From the NCBI GenBank assembly GCA_905250125.1, contig CAJNOL010000365.1:1-64000 (forward strand): a stretch of DNA of 64,000 nucleotides. Reading direction: 5' to 3'. The notes under the pieces are model-generated. The model was given only the letters and a program-made list of their open reading frames with translations. It did no database searches and was not told where the DNA came from. Shown here piece after piece: positions 11,701 to 20,822 of this stretch; position 1 is the first letter of the stretch, and every line of letters starts with the position of its first letter. Position numbers and translations under genes: made by a program. This DNA is from Rotaria sordida (lineage: Eukaryota > Rotifera > Eurotatoria > Philodinida > Philodinidae).

Positions 11701-13168
11701 TCATGACTATAGATTTGTGGAATCAAAATTTTAAAGTTTGCCAGAACTACGAGAAAAAAGTTGTCTCAACCGAAACAAAAGATTCTAGTTAAATATTATA
11801 TGGTTTTAAGTTTCATGAAATGCACTAATCCTTCTTACAATCAAAACCTCAATATAAAATTCTGTAAGTTAATTCTTTCTTAAATATTTTGTTTGATAAT
11901 TAAACCTTAGTAAAAAAGAAAACAATAGAATTCTACAAAAAAAAATAAACTCCTGAATCTGAATAAAGCAAAGACTCTATTCTTTGACTTCTAAAGGCGA
12001 TACTATTCTGTAGGATTTATTTATAATAGAAAATAAATTTTTCTTACACTAAAAAATGCTAATGGTTTTGTAATATCTTCTTTACAAATTGAAAATGGAA
12101 AAATCAAACGATTTAAATTATCCAATAAATTACGTCGTTGATTTTGTTCTTTAGTATTACCAAAAAAGAAATGCCGAAGATCCTAATAGAAAAAACAAAT
12201 TAACAATTCTTTTTTCCTTAGTAAAATAATTCTTGTTTTGTTTGTTTTTTACTTTACAAATAATTTCAATTCCATATGCATAACTATCACTTATATTACT
12301 ACGTGTTTGTCCACCGATTTTTTCTATCTGACTGATCATTCCTAATGGTACATCAACAAGAATCTTCAATGAGAAAATAAAAAATAAATATATCAAAAAG
12401 AAAAATAATAATCTTTTATCATACTTGATCAGATTCTGATGATTTTGTAACAAATAATAAACGATATTTAGTTAGAATTAATTCACCTTGATGTGTTACT
12501 TTGTGTTTATGACTACGATAAGTCATATCTAATAGAAATAATGTTTTAACTTTAACATTAAAACTTTGATTTTATTTATTTTTTTTTTTACATTCTTTTA
12601 ATTTCACATCTTCTTCACCAGGTAAAAAATCTATCGGTAATGATAATTCCTTTGTATGTGCAACAGTTGGTTGTTGTTCTGGAATTGACACTGCTGTAGT
12701 TGAGCCTATTTGCCCGTGTAAAAAACTCTAAAGAAACACGCACATAATTCAGCTATTTCAAATAGTGAAATCAATCATAGTAGAGAGCAGCGAACGAATA
12801 CAAAAAAAAACATTTTTTATACGATCATATATATACATATATATATAATACACTTACAAAAGTTAGAGGTAATAAATCGAGTACCTATAATGAATGATAA
12901 ATATGAGATTTATATTAAAAAAAAATTTTTTTTATTTAAAACTTACGCTTATAGCTGATGAAGCATTATAATATGGTGATGAAGCAATATATTCACTTGA
13001 TGATAACATTGATGAACTATCATCTTTAGCACCAAAACTCATTTGACCAGCACCATGAGATGTTGGTTTAGAATGAATAACTTTTGATATTGGATTTAAT
13101 GAAATATCTTCATGACTATTTGAACGTTTTGGTTTGTTCATTGTATTATGACGAGCATCACGAGCCAT
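8752..13168 (-). CDS. MTMR2: myotubularin-related phosphoinositide 3-phosphatase (MTM1/MTMR1/MTMR2 group)
   Basis: Fourteen exons: 13168-12947, 12884-12858, 12727-12592, 12528-12425, 12363-12253, 12182-12048, 11184-11089, 11029-10868, 10808-10537, 10480-10384, 10319-10221, 10166-10059, 9997-9911, 9051-8752. Phases join without error to 651 aa, close to human MTMR2 (643). A Ser-rich N-terminus is followed by a PH-GRAM domain ([16 protein letters not shown]) and the phosphatase domain. The CX5R loop is [11 protein letters not shown], with catalytic Cys478 and Arg484. Downstream are [27 protein letters not shown] and [11 protein letters not shown]. The loop is intact, so this should be an active enzyme removing the 3-phosphate from PI3P and PI(3,5)P2 on endosomes. 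The C-terminus stops soon after the phosphatase domain and I see no coiled coil. The exact paralogue (MTM1, MTMR1 or MTMR2) is not certain. Confidence 0.95.
9052..9910. other. long intron of the myotubularin gene
   Basis: 859 bp, against 50-70 bp for most introns of this gene. It contains no open frame of coding character. Similar short strings recur (a motif containing acaggaat near 9320 and 9455), so it may hold an old insertion, but I could not define element ends. Confidence 0.4.
11185..12047. other. second long intron of the myotubularin gene
   Basis: 863 bp between the exon ending ..LAFFS and the exon starting SFFAWNY. No coding sequence is seen. It is probably an expanded intron carrying a degraded repeat, but arm pairing was too weak to call a palindrome. 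Confidence 0.35.
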
Positions 13169-14353
13169 ATGGCAATATTTCTTCTAGTTTCTATTTTTTT
13201 TTGTATAACTATAATAAATAGATCGAAGATAGTTAAGAATATAAGTGAAAATAAAATATAAATAAGTAGATGTGTAATATATGGAGAGAAATATCGTTGA
13301 AAATGGATGATAACAATTATTGAGAACAATTTGTTTTTTTTTCAAACAAGAGTTAAGAAAATTATTCTATTTTTTAAAATGAAAATTTTTTTAGATTTTA
13401 TTAAATAAAAAAAAATATTTGAAAAAGTTGTTTTCTGTTTAATTTTATTTGTTTAAAAAGATGTCACTAATAAACGGAATACGAAAAGTGTATGAGATTT
13501 TTATTGAGTCTACCAAAGGCAATATTATCTTTCAAACATAATTATTAATTCTAAATGAAGTGTCAACTTGATAATATATTGAGAAAAAGTCAATTTCCAT
13601 CAAAAAAATGAATATTGAGATAAATGCATTGGAAGATAATTCCGAAGCCTGATCTTTCATAGACAGTATGACTTTTTGTTTGACATCTGGTTTATGATGA
13701 TTTTCGTTACCTTCTGCTTGAAAAATATGTTTTTTTTTTCATAAAAGATGAGAAATCTTTTTCGCTTTTTCCTTTATTTATGCTTTTTTGATTGCACATG
13801 GCAAAGTTCTCGATGAGTCTTCGTTTATTATATTTAATTTATTTTGTTTGAAAAAGTATGTGAAGATGTAGGACATGATAGAGTTCCTTTTTTTTTAATT
13901 AAGTGTTGTTACTATTGTATAAAAGAGTACTTGTATAATTAGAGCTCCATTTTTTGAGAGTTTTTCGAGATACTGAACTTTTCATTTCTTTTCTCCTCTT
14001 AAAAAAAAGAGCTTTGCCAGGCACTGCTTCTTAGTATACACTCTCAGAAGCAAAAAGAAAGTTAATATATAGAATGAAGACCTACAGAGAATTTCGAGTT
14101 GTTAAATGAACTATTTTTGACTCTTATTTGTTGAATATCTTTCGAAAACAACATGGTACATAGCTGAAAATTTTAGCATAGCTTCTGCACTGCAGTTCCA
14201 ATGTATCTTAAAAATTTCATGCGAGTTGAATGTATCTGACTCAGGATAGATTTTTGAGGAAGTAGTCTTATACACATAGTTTCTTCTTCTTTTTTTTTGA
14301 ATTTATTTAACAAAAAAAAATTGACCAGTTAATAATGAGAAGTATTGTTTTAT
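13169..14353. other. intergenic, no gene seen
   Basis: AT-rich flank upstream of the myotubularin gene and downstream of the Ser/His-rich gene. No RNA gene, long repeat or coding frame was found. Confidence 0.5.
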
Positions 14354-14938
14354 TTATCGAAATCTCAATCGAAACATTGGTTGTTGCTGAATAAATCTTG
14401 GTGATCGCATTGGTATAAAGTTTCGTTGTCTACGACATCTATCAACTATCATAAAATTAGGATTCATCAACATTCGAAATGATGGTCTAGCTGAAAATAA
14501 TATTGGAGTTGTTGTTGGATGCTGTTGGTGTACACGTTCACGAGGTGTTCGACGAAATTGAACTTTTTTCTTAAAAACTTTATCGATATCATTTGCCGAT
14601 GACGATCGATAGAGCTTTGGTACTGTCTTATGATCTTGGTGTAAGCGATGAGAAGAAAGCGATGATGATAATGACGATGATGATGAGAAACTGTTATGAC
14701 GAGATGATGATGGAACAGATCGATGATGATGATGATGATGAGGAAGAATATCGTATCCAGCTTTCGTACGAGTTTTATCTACTGCTTTGAAAAAACTCTC
14801 TGGTAATTCATATTTAAATGTATCAGTAGATGATTTAGATTGATTATTTTCGTTGTCTTTAATGAATTTGAATGTTGAATTTAATAAACGATGTATAAAA
14901 TTAGATTTTTGTTCGTTACTTTTCTTCATATTCAACAT
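14354..14938 (-). CDS. basic Ser/His-rich protein of unknown function
   Basis: Single exon of 194 aa counted from the first in-frame ATG (MLNMKKSNEQKSN); the frame continues upstream only through non-ATG codons. I do not recognise a family. The sequence is basic and low in complexity: a His run (about residues 66-71), a long Ser tract (SFSSSSSLSSSLSS), then a Lys/Arg-rich part (DKVFKKKVQFRRTPRERV) and an Arg/Phe/Pro-rich C-terminus. KVQF fits the [RK]VxF docking motif for protein phosphatase 1, which is only suggestive. It is probably intrinsically disordered. It lies divergent to the GH172-like gene, with about 430 bp between the start codons. It may be a lineage-specific gene, or less likely one exon of a larger one. 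Confidence 0.55.
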   Translation of the reverse strand: MLNMKKSNEQKSNFIHRLLNSTFKFIKDNENNQSKSSTDTFKYELPESFFKAVDKTRTKAGYDILPHHHHHHRSVPSSSRHNSFSSSSSLSSSLSSHRLHQDHKTVPKLYRSSSANDIDKVFKKKVQFRRTPRERVHQQHPTTTPILFSARPSFRMLMNPNFMIVDRCRRQRNFIPMRSPRFIQQQPMFRLRFR

Positions 14939-15339
14939 CGTCGTTGTGACCGACTTTATTTTACCCGATATTAATATCACTATCTCTCTCTCGTTGATAT
15001 TCTCATTTACTCTTTCTTCTCATCTTTTTTCTTCTTGTCTTCAATAGTTAGATATACACACTATCAGAGATGTGAAGTAACCAAATAAATATTACTAAAG
15101 GCGAGAGTAATGGTTACACATCCGGTTGATCATACATCTTTTTCTTCGTTACATTCATCCGTAATATATAATCAATGAAGCACGAATCAAATCGAACATT
15201 ATTATATCAACCAGACAGTTTATCATGATTTTATACAACAACGTCTATATAGCAATAAATCATTAATCAAAAAAGAAAAAAGCTTTTATTCAAGAGAAAA
15301 GAATAGCTATCAAGTCGACATTGAAATAAAAAACCTTGT

Positions 15340-15349
15340 TATATAAAAG
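15340..15349 (+). promoter_or_regulatory. TATA box of the GH172-like gene
   Basis: TATATAAAAG sits 25-34 bp upstream of the ATG at 15374. Initiation from it would give an extremely short leader, unless the mRNA is trans-spliced, which bdelloids are known to do. Seen in sequence; function inferred. Confidence 0.45.
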
Positions 15350-15373
15350 AAGAAAAATACGTTTGATACGAAT

Positions 15374-16583
15374 ATGTACGTCTGGGTTTTATTATTTATA
15401 TGTATGATAAGCACCATTGCTCAAGATTTAAATACATTTGGTATTGGTCTATCTAATCATTGGTTGTATCCAACAGAGGTATTTATTTTCAAAATAAAAA
15501 TATCAATCTATTACTAAGATTATTTTTTGATTTTATCAAGAAAAAAAGAAATTTTCAAGGTTTATTAAGTTTTCAAAATAACATTTCTTTTATTTATAGA
15601 CTGAGCTCTTTAATTATACCCTGTCACAAGGTTCAACTTTTGGTGTTCTTACTCATTTTTGGACAACTGGTGATCCAGGTAAGTTTTTTAATGATATTTT
15701 TTTAAATAGATCATTTTCATGGTTTGTTTTAAAGCAATTGATGAATCTATTTTTTCATATTATATCGATGGAGAACATATACCATCAATACAATTTGTAA
15801 CATATATGTTAGTTGGAGCTGGTTTTAATGATCAAACTACACCATGGGGAACTAAATGGATTGGTAAAGAAGCAAAAAATGGTGGTTGGTATAATAATTT
15901 GTAAGTTTATATTTCTTATTTTCAATTAGAATTTAAATTTGATTGATAGTCGAGTACCATTTCAAAAATCTATACGAATTACTGGTAAATTACCATTAAC
16001 AAAAACTAATCGAAAAATGATTGGGATTATTTTACGTGGTACAGAAAATTTACCAACAAATTTTCATGGTTTTCAACTTCCATGGAATGCTCGTTTAATT
16101 TTACATAAAATTGAAAATCAAACTTATAATCCATTATCATGGGTACCTCTTGTTGATATATCTAGTGGTCAAGGGCTACTTTTTTCACATACATTAGCTG
16201 TTATTAGTGGTAATCTAAATTTTCTTGAAGGTTGTTATCATGCTTATACAAAATATGAACAAAATTTTCCAGGTTTAATTGTTTCAACAGGTACAGAAGA
16301 TTATTTTGATAGTGCTTTTTATTTTAATGCTGGACAATATCATAATGAAATATCTGGTTATACACATTATAAAGAATTATCAAATAATATATATGAATGG
16401 TCAGCTTATCGTTTACATGATTTAGATCCAATATTTTTTACGAATGGTTTTCGATTTCAATGGAGAAATGGTGATGTTATTGATGATGATGGATTTAAAT
16501 GTATTATTAATCAAGGTGGACATATTGTTGGAGCACCGACTCAATCAATTGTAACATCATATACATGGATTTATATATGGTAA
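15374..16583 (+). CDS. secreted DUF2961 / GH172-family protein
   Basis: Four exons: 15374-15478, 15600-15678, 15735-15900, 15950-16583, with 56-121-bp GT..AG introns and consistent phases; 327 aa. The first 17 residues form a signal peptide (MYVWVLLFICMISTIAQ). The body matches DUF2961: a beta-rich N-terminal part (FGVLTHFWTTGDP), VPFQKSIRI, and the family signature STGTEDYFDSAFYF followed by a Gly/Tyr-rich segment. Founding bacterial GH172 enzymes are alpha-fructofuranosidases or related fructan/arabinan-processing enzymes; the Glu in TEDYF is a probable catalytic residue. A secreted digestive or wall-degrading role on a furanoside polymer is inferred and the substrate is unknown. The family is common in bacteria and fungi and rare in animals, so acquisition by transfer followed by intron gain is plausible. 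Confidence 0.85.
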
Positions 16584-16775
16584 AATTCGAATCATTTTCT
16601 TTTTTTTTTATATAATTGTAACTATTATTTTGATTATGTCATAATAAAATTTAGAATTTAAAAAAAATTTTATAATTAAAGAATGAAATTGATTATTATA
16701 GAAAAAAAATGATTTTTTATTATATGAAGTAATAATTTTGTTAAATTTAAAAAAAAACTTTACTAAAAAATAAGC

Positions 16776-16848
16776 GCTCCTGGGTGGGCTCGAACCACCA
16801 GCCTTCCGGTTAACAGCCGAACGCGCTAACCAATTGCGCCACAAGAGC
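16776..16848 (-). tRNA. tRNA-Asn (GTT), copy 1
   Basis: 73 bp on the minus strand. The acceptor stem pairs GCTCTTG with CAGGAGC. The D arm contains the A box (TGGCGCAATTGG). The anticodon loop is CTGTTAA with anticodon GTT at 16814-16812. The T arm holds the B box GGTTCGAGCCC. A T6 run just downstream (16770-16765 as read on the minus strand) is a Pol III terminator. No intron. Confidence 0.96.
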
Positions 16849-17244
16849 ACATACAACTATGGTTTCATTTTTTATATCAATCATACCTTCATTTAACTTG
16901 CTAACAAAGATATCAATATTACTGAAATATATAATTAATTTAAGATTTAGATAAGAAAATTTTCATTTTTTAAATTTATTGTAAATATCGAACCGGGTAA
17001 GAATGTTAATGCATAAATAGAAAGAACACATAAGGATGAAGCAATGATAAAATATATGATAATAATAGTACAATACAAACAGACTTACAATGCTCTATCA
17101 CAGCTAAAAGGATATTTCAAATGCGAACAAAGAGAAAATAAATCGAGTTGCTACAAAGAGATTCGTATTTCGCCGCTGAGAAAGAATGAGCGAAAGCAAA
17201 AAAAAAAAAAGACATTTTGGAAGCCAAAGCAAAAAAATGAATAC
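16849..17244. other. spacer between the two tRNA-Asn genes
   Basis: 396 bp of AT-rich sequence with no gene. It includes a purine-rich stretch around 17190-17235. The flanks of the two tRNAs are not similar beyond the first few bases, so the duplication did not extend far or is old outside the tRNA. Confidence 0.5.
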
Positions 17245-17317
17245 GCTCCTGGGTGGGCTCGAACCACCAGCCTTCCGGTTAACAGCCGAACGCGCTAACC
17301 AATTGCGCCACAAGAGC
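17245..17317 (-). tRNA. tRNA-Asn (GTT), copy 2
   Basis: 73 bp, identical over its whole length to the copy at 16776-16848 and in the same orientation, 469 bp away. Anticodon GTT is at 17283-17281. A T7 run follows within 20 bp on the minus strand as a Pol III terminator. Confidence 0.96.
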
Positions 17318-17325
17318 ACATCAGT

Positions 17326-20300
17326 TTAACTTGTTGAATTGATATTGTCTCTGGGTGATTGTACAATATGATCTTCAAATGAATCCATGCCTTCAATAGG
17401 TAGTTCAGATTCTTCTTGAAGACGAGCAAACTTACCAAAACCACCTTGTACTGTATGTTCAATACGATAATATTTTTTACGACGCACAAGTATAAGTAAT
17501 CCAAGAAATATAGTACCAAAAAGCACGACAAATAATAAAATAAAACCAATCCAACGTGTTTTTGGTGTTTGACGAGTACCATTAGTTTGATTATTTGATG
17601 ACGAGTTCCCCTAAAAAAATGAAAGGAAAAATACATAGAAGAAAAGAACTATATAAATTTCTTTTTATGATATTAGCTGCTACAAATAATCGTTTTTTTT
17701 TTCATTTCATATTCGAATATTTTTTTTTACTATTATACCAATTGTTAAGGAGTGTCTTCGAACATAAGACACTATTAGATCAACAATGAAGTAATATCTC
17801 AGAATTTCCTGAGTTTTCTTTATATGTTGTGTATGGTAATGAGTTTCGTAACTTCCGCAATTTCTACCTCAATGTGATCATTTTTTTAAAGACTGTTATT
17901 TAAAATACTGATGAATTTTCTTCGAAAAAATTACTTTTGTCTTTCGAAATGAGGAAATTTTGACATTGTGCTCTTCTAATCATAATTATTAATGATTTCT
18001 ACTACTATATAAGAAATTTTCTTTAATTAAATATAAAATATCTAGACACCCTAAACAGAGCTCTATTTTATCCTTTATGATATTTATTGTTAGCAAAATG
18101 TTAGTCGAGTGCATTTTGTGCGCCAACAATGGAATGTCTTAATATTTTTCTCAATAGTAGAGCTCGAAAAGTTCTATTGCGTAATGTATCTAATAATTTT
18201 GGCTCATGTGAAAAATCAATCACTTTCAATCAAAATTCATCATTTTTCCTATTATTCATCAGATATGTTTAAAGGTACCGTCGTATTTTTTCATAAATTA
18301 TATTTTCTCGATTGCTTAAAATTTTTTTGTGTAGCTACTCTTTTTTATTGTGAGTGACTTGATAATATGTAATTATAAGGTCAGATCTTCGATATTTATA
18401 GTGTTAACAGAAAAGATGATACACATTCAGACAGAGGCAACTTCGATAGAAAATAGGATTAAAAAAAAAAGGGATGTATTTCCAGATCTTGCCTGAGAAA
18501 AGTTAACTTTTATCCGAAATAAACCTTCTATTCGCCATCAGCATGCAAAATTACACCAAAAAAAACATATTTTTCATCTTGAAATATTTCTTATGAAAAT
18601 TTCACTATCTTTCTACTCAACTATTTATCACAAAAGTTTTATCCTGTGCTCCCAGTACGGATAAAATTTCGATCGGAAATATTTTTTCTGGCGTAATTTT
18701 GTATGCTAACTGCCAATATGAGGTTTATTTCTGATAAAAGTCAATTTGTCGGAATCAAAATCTAGAGATACTTTTTTTTTAAATATTATTTTCTATGAAA
18801 ACTTTCTCTTAATATGTATCACCTTTTTTCTTCACACTAAAAATATAGAAGATCTGGTTTAATAATTTTGTATTATCTCGCCATCCACAACAAAAAAAAA
18901 AGTAGCTACACAAGGAAACTTTAAGCAGCCGAGAAAATATAATTTATGAAAAATACGATGGTATCTTTAAACATATCTTATGAATGATAGGAAAAGATGA
19001 TTCTTGATCGAAAGTGATTGATTTTCCGCATGAATCAAAATTGTTAAATACATTAGACGACAGAACTTATTGAGTTTAATCATTTGTGAAAATATCATGA
19101 CATTCTGTTGTTGTAGTATAAATTGTTCTCAACTAACATTTTGCTAACAAAATGTCGAAAGAGTACGATAGGATTCTGTTCGATGTATTAATATATTTTA
19201 CATTTAATTAAAGAAAATTTCTGAAATTTCTTATATAGTAGTAGAAATCACTAATAATTATGATTAGAAGAGCACAATGTCAAAATTTCCTCATTTCGAA
19301 AGACAAAAGTAATTTTTTTCGAAGAAAATCCATCAACTTTTCAAATAATAGTCTTAGAAAAAATGATCACATTGAGATAGAAATTATGAAAGTTACTAAA
19401 CTCATTACCATCTGCAACATGTCAAAAAAAGAACTCAGAAAATTTTGAGATATTACTCTATCGTCAATGTCTAAGTCTCTCAAATACTTACTCGTAAAAA
19501 ACTACTATCTTTTTTTGTAATAAATTTCGTATCACGACTAGCTGTTGTACATGTTGTACGAAAATGAAGTGATCGTGGTCGTTCTGGATGAGTACAAGTA
19601 CCATTTGTACACGTTTCACGTGCTCGACATTGACTATTATTTGAACATGTTTCACCTGTACCATTATATGGTACATTAATAAATATGTAAACATCAGTTG
19701 CATGAATATCTCCATTAAGTAAAGCTCGAAAAAGGGATTCTGGAGTACGAAAAAATTTTCGTTCAGAACTTAATTCTTTACCATAAATAATTTCATCTGG
19801 TCCCTTTAATTCACCAAGTTTTTTAACAATAGCGTCAAGTAATGCAGGATAAAAACCAGTAGGTGACTTATCATTATAATTTCCATCATGTACACCGAAA
19901 TCCTTTGGTCCTAAACCACCAATTATAAGTTTTGATTTATTAAATAATATATGACGTAAATAACCCGTTGTATTATCACGATTAGGAACAGGTAATGGTG
20001 TTTCTTGAAGACATGTCTCAACTCGAATTAAATTTGTTCGATTATTCTGTGTGAGTGATGTTTCATGCGTACCGTCTCTTTGTACATCAGCTATAGCGGC
20101 ATTAAGTGCATCAAATAGATCAGTACTTGACTCATTTTTCGATACATAAGGTGCTAATGTAGGATCATATTCAGGTGCAAGAAGCATTGCTTGTGGTGAA
20201 ACCAGTAATGATGAAAATACATGATAGTTTGGTGCTATGTCTTCAGCTAATATACCAGTTGAAACACCGGCTAGAAGAAGAAAAGATTTATTCAATGTCA

Positions 20301-20581
20301 TGAATTAGATTATGAAAAAATATATATTACATACCAATAATTGTTTCATTCTCAATAGCTTTTAACATCTCGGTTTTATTTTCAAAAAGTACACGTTCTA
20401 CATTATTTAGTAGATATCGTTTGATAACTTCAAAATTAGCCTGTGAAAGAAATCCAACTGAATACTTTTTTAATGGAGACTGTTTAAGTAGAGTAAAAAA
20501 TTCATCAAGATTTGTTATATCACATTGAATGATTGACAATGCAAATAAAATAATTGATAATGATAAATATATTCTATGCAT
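17326..20581 (-). CDS. type I membrane protein with solute-binding-like ectodomain
   Basis: Three exons: 20581-20335, 20270-19492, 17610-17326; 436 aa with consistent phases. The second intron is 1.9 kb and is filled by a palindrome. A signal peptide at residues 1-20 (MHRIYLSLSIILFALSIIQC) is followed by a large ectodomain with several N-glycosylation sequons. It contains a stretch resembling the periplasmic-binding-protein type II fold (GLGPKDFGVHDGNYNDKSP, TGFYPALLDAIVKKL, SLFRALLNGDIHATDVYIF). A short Cys-rich patch (CSNNSQCRARETCTNGTC) precedes one transmembrane helix (about residues 356-379) and a cytoplasmic tail of roughly 55 residues. I do not recognise a named family. The binding-protein resemblance is my reading, so ligand recognition at the cell surface is inference. 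No ion-channel segments are present. Confidence 0.8.
17790..19457. repeat. large imperfect palindrome (foldback element) in an intron
   Basis: The sequence from 17790 pairs inward with the reverse complement of the sequence ending at 19457. Matching tips are agtaatatctc and gagatattact. A 75-bp stretch near 17946-18020 matches its partner near 19215-19290 with only a few differences. Pairing continues through the Pol III-like T runs to a centre near 18600-18660, giving arms of roughly 800 bp. It occupies most of the second intron of the membrane-protein gene. I see no transposase, and no clear target duplication could be fixed. The structure fits a foldback or MITE-like element. Confidence 0.85.
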
Positions 20582-20822
20582 ATTGAAATAATCTAAAAAG
20601 AATCAAATATAAGTTATTAACAAAGACGTTTGTTTACCACGAAACAAAAAAAGAAAACGAATAAATATGTATGTAAAACAATATTAATTAATGACAACAA
20701 AAGCTTTACAGACGAAAAAAAAATAATAATAATCATAATTTATCTTGTCTTTTTTCCTTTTTTTAAGTACGAAATAGAATTTTTCAATAATGAGATTAAT
20801 AAACAAAAAAACATAATAATTT

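Noticed and set aside
11185..12047. Palindrome in the myotubularin intron
   Set aside because: Only weak, scattered AT-rich similarity between halves, not above what composition would give.
12157..12453. 98-codon minus-strand frame as a separate protein
   Set aside because: It spans two myotubularin exons and their introns; the GRAM-domain text is included in the spliced model.
16608..16856. Open frame reading MYVLLWRNWLARSAVNRKAG on the minus strand
   Set aside because: It is a translation through the tRNA-Asn gene; the same peptide appears at the second tRNA (17104-17319). A well-known artefact class.
17044..17298. Plus-strand frame ending APGWARTTSLPVNSRTR
   Set aside because: Antisense reading of the second tRNA-Asn gene.
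18109..18357. 82-codon frame on the plus strand
   Set aside because: Entirely inside a palindrome arm, with a mirrored partner in the other arm and no coding character.
20271..20301. ATG giving MTLNKSFLLL as the start of a separate gene
   Set aside because: Lies inside an intron; splicing 20335 to 20270 keeps frame and joins signal peptide to ectodomain.
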